Part shown: positions 54,201 to 64,000 of the stretch, piece by piece
Numbering within the stretch: the first letter of the stretch is position 1
How the letters are laid out: every line of letters starts with the position of its first letter
Origin: Icerya purchasi
Lineage: Eukaryota > Arthropoda > Insecta > Hemiptera > Monophlebidae
NCBI GenBank assembly: GCA_039619475.1
Contig: CM077115.1
Coordinates: forward strand, 557,397,874 to 557,461,873
DNA length: 64,000 nucleotides
Direction: 5' to 3'
The notes under the pieces: generated by a model
What the model was told of the DNA's origin: nothing
Seen by the model: only the letters and a program-made list of their open reading frames with translations
The model's database searches: none
Translations under genes and position numbers: made by a program

Positions 54201-54445
54201 TATTGGCGGCGTATTTTTCCTCCTCGTACATGTGATGCTGATCACATTTTCTTCGAGTGTCCTGCTCTTCGTAACGAACGCTGCCTTTTATACAGTCAGC
54301 TCTTGTAATTAGGTCTCCTTATAACTTTTCCTTTATCCTCTCCTTTCCTTCATCTTCTGTGGTGTCCGCACGCCTGTCCTTTGTTGCGTCCATTTCGGAC
54401 CGCCTAGTTATTTAGTTTTTTAGCTTAGTTTTCCTGTTGTTGGGA
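54200..54445 (+). mobile_element. LINE 3' fragment e of the CDxxHIFFEC family
   Basis: Reads PPRTCDADHIFFECPALRNE, then RCLLYSQLL and a stop, then decayed sequence parallel to fragment d (PLSSPFL-like, FRTA). It ends in an AT repeat near 54440. Confidence 0.65.
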
Positions 54446-57400
54446 TATATATATATTTTTATTTTCTTCCAGAACAGTTTTTTTTTTTTTTTCTTTCGTT
54501 ATATAATACCATTCTCAAGAATCTTTTGTGAAGAATATCTAGAGTTGGTCTCAGGTAACCTTGAATTATTTAATTACCAAAATAAATTGAAAGAGGCCAA
54601 ATATTATCATTTTCACCTTGAAAAATTGTTTCTTTTATCAGTTGTGTATTTAAACAAAAAAAAAAAAAAACGAATTCTAGTAAAGGATTTTTTTTTTATT
54701 TAAAAAAATTGTTCGCATTAAGAAGAATTTTACAGTACGATGCAAGGAAGCTAATGTAATTCATGTTTAATCTGAAATGATCGGATGCGACGTTATCTTC
54801 GATTGCAGGCCGCTTTCATTTTTGTTATTGGCGCAGTTTTAGAATTTTTGAATAAAAATGGCATACTTTTCGGTGGCCATCAAATCTTAATTAATCGTTC
54901 GCAGATATTTATGCAACGCCCATCTCCTCAGCGGTTCGTTACTAACGTAACTGGTATTGTTTCTGTTCACCTTTTTCCGTTCTTCAGTTCGGGACTGATT
55001 TACAACGGCGCTCAGTGCGGCTAACTTGCTTATTCCGAGGAAAGAGGGAAAAAGGACAACCGGAAATATCAAAAATTCACGATTGCCGTTCTAGAAGATT
55101 TTTTTAGGAATTTTCTGAACTGCAACGGTATTAAATAATACGGATGAACATTGAACTCTTCCCGGTGTGTCTTTTGAATCGTAAACACCGTCCTAAATGC
55201 AGCATAAGTAATGATAGCGAGTTAAGAAAAGAATGTTTACATTTATAGCAGGAATTTTTCACCTGAACGAATGTTTCTTTCGTTTTTCCGAATAAAATTC
55301 GACTGAGAAAAGCGTCAAGAAAAATTTAATTTCTCCGAATAGTTTTTAACGAAATTGCAACATTACGTATTGAGCGAGACGAAAACTCTGGGGCGCGATA
55401 TAGAAAAATGTGTTTAATTTCTCGGTGAACGGTGTCACATTATTGGCTATTTCCCGCTTTATCAATCGGTTGATGGTAATTCTCATTTATATGCTGTCTT
55501 CTCTATGAAGAATCTGCTCCCTTAGTTAATGATAACAAGTGCGCTGTCCTCTTGCCCTTTGAACAAAGAGGTGGTCATTTTTTTATTATTATTATTTTAT
55601 TTATTTTTTTTGGCTAGTCAACTATGGACGTTAACCGAAGGAATTTATTTATATCTTCAGTGTACGGCAACAGGTAGCTAAACGAAACACCACTGTCTCT
55701 AATAGGCCACGCAGTAGCGATGGTGGCAACCTTCGACCGCTATGTAGTTGCTAATAAGGTAAATTTTGCTAGAAAGCGTTAGGTACCGTTAGTAAAAGTG
55801 CACCTGTAATGCGATAATCACCGGCTGCGATTTCTAGTCAGACACACACCAACACATACACTCCACCAAGTGTAACTTTGTTTATTGCAAATTCTTTTGC
55901 CCGAGCGAGAATTACGCAATTAAAAAAGTTCAACAAAGCGCAAACTCTGCTTGTGCCCGACGACTAAATGGACACTAGTTTATAATGCCATCTTGTAGCG
56001 GCGAATCGCCGGTGCTCTGTAATAAACCCGGCCCGTTTTTACTTTATCAATGAAGTCGCCGGTCTATAATCTTTCGAGAGATTTTCCTATCCAGCATGGT
56101 AATGTTCCATCGCGTTGCTTCGAATAGCGCGATAGCACGACGACATGCTCGACACAATTCACCGGTTCCACACGGCTACAATGCCTATGTATGCATGCGG
56201 ATGTGTGTTTGTGTGCCTTTTATGCGATTCCGCTTATTGTTGTATTTATTTATTTATTCTAATTACTTCCTCCAGTTACTTAGTTATCGTTTGAATCCGG
56301 TTTAATTTAGACTAGGAATCAGCAATCCGAAACGCGTGGACAATGGAAGAACTGCATTTTGAGTACCGTTTTTCTTGCCGTATCTCTGTCTGTCTTCAGC
56401 GCGAAAGGAGAGCCGTGGTCTGCAACAATGACCGATGCTTGACCCGTCGCTGGTGCGCGAATTAACGGGAATGCCATTAACGCGGCCGTTACAATCGGAA
56501 GCTGAAATAAATCCTAGCGCTTAGCTGTGACGGCCGTGCCGTGTTCTGCCTGTATGTGCCTCCCTTGCAATTCACAGAGTCAATTATCCTCGCTTAACAT
56601 ATTCCCCCGAATAATTAAAGACTCGTTAAATACGCGCTAATTACCGTGTTTAGCCGATTCCCGTCGGGCGGATTCCGTTTCGGATTTAAAGGTAAAATTT
56701 CTGGCACGGTTTTATATACGGTGTTCTGTTTATAATGGGGGGGGGGCGATCGGAAGTGTTAGGGTGCTTGAGGGCCGATTTAAGTCACTTTTCCTGCCTC
56801 CATACGCAATTCGAGTATGTCTCGGTACGGGTTATTATTATTTTTTATAGAAATTCCAATTCTATTTTTTGATTAATCATCGGCCGCCGACGATGTCTTA
56901 CCTGTTTTTGACGATAATACCGGAAAGAAAGAAAAGAAAAGTCCAATTTTAATGCGATTCCATTCTCATTGTTACTTCCGTAATGATTTTTATTACGCGG
57001 ATAATTAAATCGGAGGATTTTTTGACGCGCGCGGAATTCCGTCGTCGTAACTAATTTTTGCGGGAGGAGTGGCTGCCTACGAAATTTTTGAAGGCTACGA
57101 GTGTCGGTTTAAAGTACACGTTAAAATCGCTGTTGCAGCCTTCGCGAATCTAGTCTAGATTACTCTGTTAGGTTTTTTTCTGATACACGCGATACATTTA
57201 AAGGCTGGCCTCTGGCATAGAGTCCGAAGCAGCCAGTATTAATCGAAACGGAAGGGTAGATATTACGACTAGTGAAATAATCGATAACTTTTCATACTGG
57301 TACCGCTGTATCTAATTATCAAAGTTTAAAGGATACTCGGCGGCATCAGAGTCACGGAAAATTCCGATAGATAGGGAATAACTTTTTACTTTCCCAGATT

Positions 57401-58479
57401 GGTTTTTGAACGAAACAGATTCCCTCCGATGATACTTGGCAGTAGAGCGATTTATTCGGTGTTCTAATACCCCTCCCCACGAGTATTAAACGACTTCTGT
57501 CATTACCTTTAAAAAAAAAAAAAAAGCTGTGATATTTGCGCATTGTAATTCTATAATGATGTATCTGGTCTGTTGTCAACGAGAAGTAGTGCGGTCGTAG
57601 GCGTGCGAGTGTAAAAAAATTATTTATATAAAATGTTGTTAATTTTCTGTCACTCTTCTTTCGTGACTCACGGACCGTTCCAAATCGTATTGAGAAATTA
57701 GAAGGCACCGAATAATTAGACCCGGAATAAATTATCAATTAAACTGACTGAAAGTCTTGGCGTAAGCGGTTGCCTTGAAAATTTTCATTGTATATATTTT
57801 TCTCGATTTTCAATTTTCTTTTTTGCAGCATGGACGGCTTTCGGAACATTAGAAACATATCTCGTTTCGGTCGTATAATCATTTGATGCTTTTTCAGTTA
57901 TTCATATGAAGAGAGAAGAATCAATATCTTGAGGTCGATAAAGAACATACGTTGCCGTAACGTCGACAAACCGTATTTCATTTCGGATTTTTTTTATTAG
58001 GTATTTTAAAATTTTATTCGTATTTTGTTAATTAGAGCTCCGAGGCTATAGTGTGTGCAGGCCAATAATAAACAAATTAACGAATAACGCAAAGTCCGTC
58101 AGCGGCGTGGCTGGCCTTTTTTTTTTTCTCGGGAAAAGGCATTATCGAGAATTACATTAAGCACAATAATCGATAGTTTTAAAAACAAAACGACTCCTTC
58201 TTTGAATTTAATAATAAAAATGAAAAAAGAATTCAAAGAGGGAAAAAGAAAATTCGTAAATATATACGAAAAGCTCGATGGTTCGAGTTGGCGGAGTACG
58301 GAAGAAACACAGTATCGATGGTGTTAGAGCGCTCGATTAACGCACCGCGTCTAAGACACACATTCTACAGTAATTATCGCCCCATAAGTGTGACCATTAT
58401 GCGCGATCTACTGCTGAAAATTTGTTCGAGATTAAACGATATTATCACATGTGTAAAAAAATCATCGTAAAGAACTTAC
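54445..58479. other. Intronic stretch upstream of the PAN1 exon
   Basis: AT-rich to 55.6 kb, then more balanced between about 55.8 and 57.3 kb (a CpG-rich patch around 56.0-57.1 kb). A G run lies near 56739. No exon recognised. Confidence 0.45.
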
Positions 58480-58681
58480 CTGCATAGAAATTCTCTTTCG
58501 CCCAAGCACATTTCCAAGCAATCCTGTCGAGAAGAAGCCGATATCTTTTTCTTCGTAAATCCGTTCAAGCGATATCCTTGCACCCTGTCGAAGCACCATG
58601 CTTTCTCGCACGGTTTTACTCCGAGACACGTTTTTTGAGCGTAAATCGTGAATACCGGAAATTGCGATCTGGTAAGAGCTC
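58480..58681 (-). CDS. PAN-ZP membrane protein, exon with start of PAN1
   Basis: Exon of 202 nt, residues 1-68 of the part seen. It reads ALTRSQFPVFTIYAQKTCLG, CEKAWCFDRVQGYRLNGFTK, then RQDCLEMCLGEREFLC, and the last codon AG is completed by G at 21591 (Arg). The cysteines at 30, 55, 59 and 67 belong to the first PAN/Apple domain. The acceptor is TGATTTCAG at 58690-58682 and the donor is CAG|GTAAGT. It begins in mid-codon, so at least one more coding exon precedes it. A signal peptide is expected there but no convincing one was found up to the right edge of the window. Function as for the other three exons: an apical, matrix-facing ZP protein. Confidence 0.88.
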
Positions 58682-60313
58682 CTGAAATCACAGCACATAT
58701 AAATTGTCGACGGTACTATATTTGAAATCGAGTAATTATAAAATACTCTCAGCTTGCCCGTTTTCAATTAAAAAAGTTTCCCTATTTTCTTCTTTAACCA
58801 TTCGTTGTTTGTTTTTGTTTTTTTTTTTTTTTTTATGGACTCTGAACTTTACATAGGTTGGGGTAATTTTCGAAGAGATGTCGTATAGTTCTCCCGTACA
58901 TGTAAAATACTTAAACCGCTTTTTCATAGTGAATCCGTAGTCTATAATAAGTATGGCGACGCGTTTCTCAAATGTGGGTTCGAATCTTGTTGTTAGAATG
59001 CACATTTCCGTTTTAAAATTTTGAACAAATACTACGTATATAAAAATAAAAAGGCATTTTGTATATAAAGTAGTCTTAATACGCTTAGTGACATCGAGAA
59101 GTACGAATAAGAAATCGCTTCCGCACTATAATATGGCAAATATATTTCATACGTACACACATCCGCTATCTGGAACGAATTTTTAAATATCTGTACTTTT
59201 ATTTTTCACTTTTTTTTTTTTTTAAATCCTTTATCTGCATGCAATCTCTGAACGATAAGTAGCAATGTTATTTTATGGAAACCATGGTGGAACGCTTCTT
59301 CCCAGTGGGGTCACTATTCCTTATTTGTATGTACGCTATTTATTGGACTATGTTGAGCTATACAAATTAGTGACTACGAACGGAATTCCAGTTCAGTTTG
59401 CTTAGGTGTCGTTTAAATCGTCTGAATCTGCGAAAGATTAGCTGCTAGTGGATTGATGTGTGATGGAGCGGCATTAACACATCAGTACGACATGCGTATC
59501 TCTTTCGTGGAGGACCATTTTTAATTAGAATTTTCGCCACACACACGAAATAAAATTTAAAGAGATCATTCTCGTCTCTATTATTTAAAATGCGTCTATT
59601 TTGTCCGTTTAATTAAATCAAATCTCGGAACGTTTTTGGTAGTGACATAGAGTAAACGTTTCTGTATATATTCGATGTTTTTCTCGTAAAAACCCTAAGC
59701 GAAAATATCTATATTAATAAAAATAGAAATCTGTACGAAAAAATGATGATATGACCGGTTTTTTTTTTTTTTTTTTTTTTATTTTATTCTTTTCGCAATT
59801 AAAATTTGACGAAATCTTAGGATTCCTGGTAATTTTCGAAATTCGAATTTTTCCCAACCGTACTAATAAAATTTTCTTATTTCTTCATCAAATTCAAATT
59901 CCTTTTGTAAAAAATTTATGATATGGAGGACAAGATTGCAATTTAGATATTACAAAATTACGAGAAAACCACCGGAGTACATTATACCTATTTTATGCAG
60001 ATAAATAGATTTTTTTTGTTTGCTTTTTTTTTTTCAATCGATCTCTAGAACATCTTTAAATCTAATTGCAACGGTAATGTTAAATTATAGCTAACTTAGC
60101 CATAATTTTTAAATTGTATTACAAAAAATTCATTTAAAAAAAAAATAGGACAAAAAAAAGTTGTAGCTTAGAAATTTGAATTTACATATATATTATTTAT
60201 AAATTGTTTGAAATAAGTGAGAATTGTATAATTTTCCACGTGATTTTTTTTTTTTTTTTTTTTTTTTTTTGCGGTGATTGAAACGATATGAAAATGAATC
60301 GATTGATATATAT

Positions 60314-60403
60314 ATATCATACTTTTATAAATAATAATATATTTAAAATGAAACTCGTCAAAGTTTAATTTTAAATATATTATTGTTTTATAAAAGTATA
60401 TAT
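60314..60403. repeat. Near-perfect 90-nt hairpin
   Basis: Positions 60314-60355 pair with 60362-60403 around a 6-nt loop (CGTCAA, 60356-60361). I traced about 40 pairs with a G-A mismatch near the loop, one G-U pair and two single-base bulges. It is extremely AT-rich. The size is that of a microRNA precursor, but a small palindromic transposon is equally possible. Confidence 0.8.
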
Positions 60404-61348
60404 CTATTGATTAATTTAATAAGTAACAGAAATAATGTGTTTATCAAAATTTTAATACGATATGAAAAATTGACAACTATTTAAAATAGTTGCAGACACA
60501 CATTTTACCATATCCATCATTTGTATGAAATTTTCGACATTTATCGTGATTATTTCCTTTGAGATTTTCGATTTCTGCGTAAGTTTTTTTTCTTTCTTTT
60601 TTAGCATTCTTTGGTGCATTCTTTGGTGCATTCTTTGGTACATATTTTGAATTTCCTTAACTGACTCGTCCGTTTCAATTTCATTTTCGCATTTTTCGTT
60701 CTTCTGTTTTGAATTATTCTCTTATACCCTTTATTTGTTGTTCATCATTTTCGTACGCTAGCTGTTGTCACTTCAGATGTTTTTCTTTTTAATGTTTATT
60801 ATCAGCTTTTGCATATTGTTGTTTTCAGTAGATGCTTATGCCGAATGTTAACGAATAAAAATTTTCACATATTCAGTAGTATTATCAACCTAATCCTTTC
60901 AATGTATGAGGGCAATTTTCTGTTTTGTAACTTGTTGGATTCGTTCGTCATAACCAGATTCGTCGACTGCGATGGATATACGCGCGTCTCTTGTATGTAA
61001 TGAGGAACGATGTGCATTTAATTGCAGTTAGTAGCGATGTACATAAATCTGTCTTCTCCATGAAACAACGTATGAAAGTAAATAATCATTTAGACTGATT
61101 TTTATTGTTGTGATTTCTCATATTAATTTTATAGTTTCTGTTTTGATTCAGTGTGTGATGTTTTAATATATCAGTTGAAGATACATTTGTTAGAATTAAT
61201 TTTGTTGATGTCGTTTTAAATCGTCATGTTTTGATGAAGATAGCGTTAAAACTGTTATAATTTTTTTTTTGAAAAATTCGTCTAGCGTTTCTACGAAAGC
61301 TTCCTAAATTTTAAATAAGTACGTACATGCTACTTGTACATGCAGATA

Positions 61349-61408
61349 ATTATGCACATTTCACGATTTCGAGAAGAATGTGTGCAATTCGCGCGAAATG
61401 TGCATAAT
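61349..61408. repeat. 60-nt hairpin with 14-bp perfect stem
   Basis: ATTATGCACATTTC at 61349-61362 is the exact reverse complement of 61395-61408. Further weak pairing (CG/CG) continues inward. Confidence 0.7.
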
Positions 61409-62659
61409 GGTTTTTTTATTCCGTTTGTGTAAAGTCGGATACTAGTTCAAATGGTGTAAAAATCAGAGTCAAAAAAGAAAAATGAACTTTCGATATGTGA
61501 ACTTTTAGTGAATAAGTGTTTATGGGCTAGGCATCAGGAGAAAATAAATGCTGAAAAAATTTTTTAAACAGCAACTGAACGAATCGTGATCATTAACCGT
61601 GTTTTTAGTCTGCACGGCGAACAGTCTGAAAGTGTTGAATATACCAGAGATTCGTGTGCTTTAAAAAGTAAAGCAAGTCTCATACCCTTGACAGGGCGTC
61701 AGGAGTTGTGAGGTTAAGCTTTCCATAATGGTCGGAAGCCCAACGGCGCTGCAGTAATAAAAAAGGAACCCGCGAGTATATTCGTGAAGAAGCGCATACC
61801 GGGAGAAGGTAAAATTGAATTAAAGGTAAAACCAAATAAAGTAAAAAGAGAAAAATATGCGGTAATGGTCTTCAACGGTTTGTTTAAAAATAGTTTCATC
61901 GGGTTTTCTAAATGATGGCGGGGGTGCGGGATCAGACGAGAGGCGAGAGACGATAATATAAATATAGGAGCAGAGCCGGTTGTATGCAGCTATTTCAGAT
62001 AACTTCCACTGGGTTAGCAAAATTATGAGCAAAAATGTGCCCATCTCATCAGGGATGTGTGTGTATGTTTGCGTGTTATTACAGAAGTATGCACATCATT
62101 AATTGTACTAGAATTAGTGTCCATCGCACGTTCTGCCGGACGTAAACTATTAATTCCAGACACACGAATAATGTTAAGGAGTCGTCGATAGTTGTCCGGG
62201 GAATAGCTTCGGGTCGTTGATGGACGTGTAACATTGACCTTGAGAAGGAGCTGTTTTTATAAATAGGAATAACGATCATCAACCTTTGTTGCTGCGTTTA
62301 CTATGCGTTTAATTATAGACCAACGTGCAGCGGATGAAGATTGAAAAGAATCCCGCCCTGTGGATGGATGATCCACATATTTTTGCAGCCAGCAGAGACC
62401 GACTAAGTACCCCCACCCGCCCATAATTTGCATCAGCGTCGAAACAAACAAGCGAACTTTTACTCGTTTTAATCGTCCAAAAAACCGACAGATGCTGGCG
62501 GAGACATTTATCTTTTTTTTGGGGGGGGGGATTCGAAATAGAGTCGATAGTGAAAATTGAAGACGAATGCGACAAAAATTTTATGTCACACATTTAAAAG
62601 CACATGTAGGTAAACGGAAAATTTTCGCTCGCGTCACATATAGAGAGCGATTAATCGTA

Positions 62660-62870
62660 CATGGGAAAACGGAAGGAAGACGACCTCGGGAACGATTATA
62701 GGATCAGATGGTGGTCCGAATGCGGAAAGTCACGGGCAAATCGTTGGTGGAATGCGCGCGAGAAACTGATAAGATAGCGAACATTAATGCAACAAGCGCA
62801 GTAATATAAGCTGCGGTCACGACATCCCTTCGGGGGATTACGACTAATGCTGATGACCTGCTTGTGTATT
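62660..62870 (+). mobile_element. LINE C-terminal fragment (decayed)
   Basis: The frame reads HGKTEGRRPRERL*DQMVVR, then MRKVTGKSLVECARETDKIA. It resembles the GKxEGRRxRGRxRxRxxDQV...A.D region that closes the ORF2 of some arthropod LINEs, with an in-frame TAG. The following AAGCTGCGGTCACGACATCC sequence looks like its 3' UTR. No tail was recognised. Confidence 0.45.
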
Positions 62871-64000
62871 AGGTTCTATATGCAAATAATTACATACTAA
62901 GGCATCTGTCTGAATCTGAGATTTTAAATTTATGTAAGTGCGAATATAAATCGTGCCAAACTGGAGATTAAAATTGGTTTTCATTCGCAAGAGTTATTAT
63001 TAATTCCATTTAAAGCGTTCGAAGGGTTTTGGTTAAATGAAATTTACGTACACCTTTTTTTTTAATTCTATGTATCTTTTTTGAAAATTATTTTTCTGTC
63101 GACTTTCCTGTACATAGTTCGTACCGGACAACTGTGTTTTCTATTTGAATGCTTATTTTGGTCCATCGACGGACATCGGAAAAGTCAGTTGCGCGGTTTA
63201 CGTGACATCATTTTCGCCTCATGCCCATTCTTTTGTTCTTTACTTTGTTGCGCTGCACTCTCTTTGATGTGTTTAACAACTGTTTCAAATAAGGTTAAAG
63301 GTTCGTTTTGCCAAAAAGCCACCCCCCTTGGTTGAAAATTTTTAAAGCAATATGATGGTTGATCTGTTCTTGCAGCTTCATTTTTCCATTGTAAGCTATG
63401 CTTTTCTTTTTTTTTCTTCAAATAATACAGGCAAAATTTTTAAATTGTTCTTTTTTGTTTTATTAATGCATAAGGTGTGTCCGCTTTGTAAGATTTTACA
63501 CCGATCGCGTTATTACGCTTGTTGCATTACACCCGATCAATGAACTTTTCATTTCCAACTTCTGTTGTTGCCACTAATAGTCGGTAACACGGCATTACTA
63601 AAACTAGAAAATTAATCGTTGTCGCTGTATTATAGTTTATTGGCGACCGTATGTATGTACGTTCAATTTTTATTGCGTATTTAATTTTTAATAATAAATA
63701 TAAATAAGATGAGCGTAAAAATAAGGAAATGTGTTTAAAATGAAAAATTACATGTTTCGCAGTCGTCACATTGTCAGTAATTCAGGTTTTTCTTTTCCTT
63801 AGATAGATACACATATAAAAATTATCATCCTGGGTAAAAGGTGAGAAAAATATCCTCGAAACATCGAATGAGAGTTTAAAAAAAAAGGATTTCAGATTGT
63901 GATCAACTTTCGATCAGAAGTATAGGGGGTAACAACATTCTTGTAATTTAAAATTACGGCGGGTAATCGTTTTCCAAATCGTCGAGAATAAGAATTAGAC

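Larger units (their letters stand above)
21592..58479 (-). other. 36.9-kb intron of the PAN-ZP gene
   Basis: Bounded by donor GTAAGTTC (58479 downward) and acceptor TTTATTTATGCGCAG (to 21592) on the minus strand. The flanking exons join in phase inside the PAN1 domain, so the intron is certain unless an extra in-phase exon was missed. It carries most of the transposon debris listed separately, and a GC-rich block at about 30.7-38.1 kb. Confidence 0.85.
58682..64000. other. Presumed 5' intron or upstream region of the PAN-ZP gene
   Basis: AT-rich, with T runs (for example 60244-60270), the two hairpins at 60.3 and 61.35 kb and a LINE end at 62.66 kb. I searched the minus strand for a signal-peptide exon ending one base into a codon and found no convincing candidate. 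The hydrophobic frames at 61714-61899 and 62309-62593 lack conserved sequence. Confidence 0.45.

Noticed and set aside
58940..59000. GGGTTCGAATC B-box-like motif on the + strand
   Set aside because: No matching A box or stems upstream, so a single motif is not enough.
61714..61899. Hydrophobic minus-strand frame as the missing signal-peptide exon of the PAN-ZP gene
   Set aside because: Hydrophobic core lies mid-frame, and no donor in the required phase or conserved sequence follows it.

Overview
This is nuclear DNA from an insect: AT-rich, full of homopolymer and AT tracts, with GT-AG split exons and decayed transposons. The only conserved host sequences are two exons of the autophagy gene Atg16 and four exons of a cuticle-type membrane protein carrying PAN and zona pellucida (ZP) domains. 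The domain combination and wording of the latter resemble the Drosophila nyo/neo/mey/tyn group. The insect order cannot be settled from the sequence alone.

Layout. At 0-7.6 kb on the + strand, two exons (3981-4086 and 7428-7570) encode consecutive WD40 blades of ATG16. The intron between them holds a decayed non-LTR retrotransposon (about 5.1-6.4 kb), and the intron to the left holds a 560-bp MITE-like element (319-878). From 11.4 to at least 58.7 kb, the minus strand carries the 3' part of the PAN-ZP gene. Its exons are 58480-58681, 21222-21591, 14877-15542 and 11365-11982, and their phases join without a break into a 618-residue C-terminal portion. That portion has two PAN/Apple domains, a ZP domain, a polybasic cleavage site, a transmembrane helix and a short tail. 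Its first exon(s), including the signal peptide, were not found and probably lie to the right of the window. One intron, 21592-58479, is 36.9 kb long.

The long introns are a graveyard of mobile elements. They include two antisense copies of one LINE (16.2 and 24.4 kb), a frameshifted DDE transposase (25.2-25.8 kb), two fragments of a second LINE family (13.6 and 36 kb), five 3' fragments of a third (43.7-54.4 kb, all in the same orientation), a mariner relic with one terminal repeat (46.6 kb) and tRNA-like SINE pieces (42 kb). Three foldback structures stand out: 23.2 kb, 60.3 kb (an almost uninterrupted 90-nt hairpin) and 61.35 kb. The stretch from 30.7 to 38.1 kb is visibly richer in GC and CpG than its surroundings and may be regulatory.

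Atg16 and the PAN-ZP gene have no known functional link; they are simply neighbours facing each other. I found no CRISPR array, rRNA, intact transposon or clearly new multi-gene system. The most unusual points are that Atg16 stops after two blades with a perfect splice donor although its neighbour is convergent, the 60.3-kb hairpin, the MITE, and the one-orientation LINE cluster.
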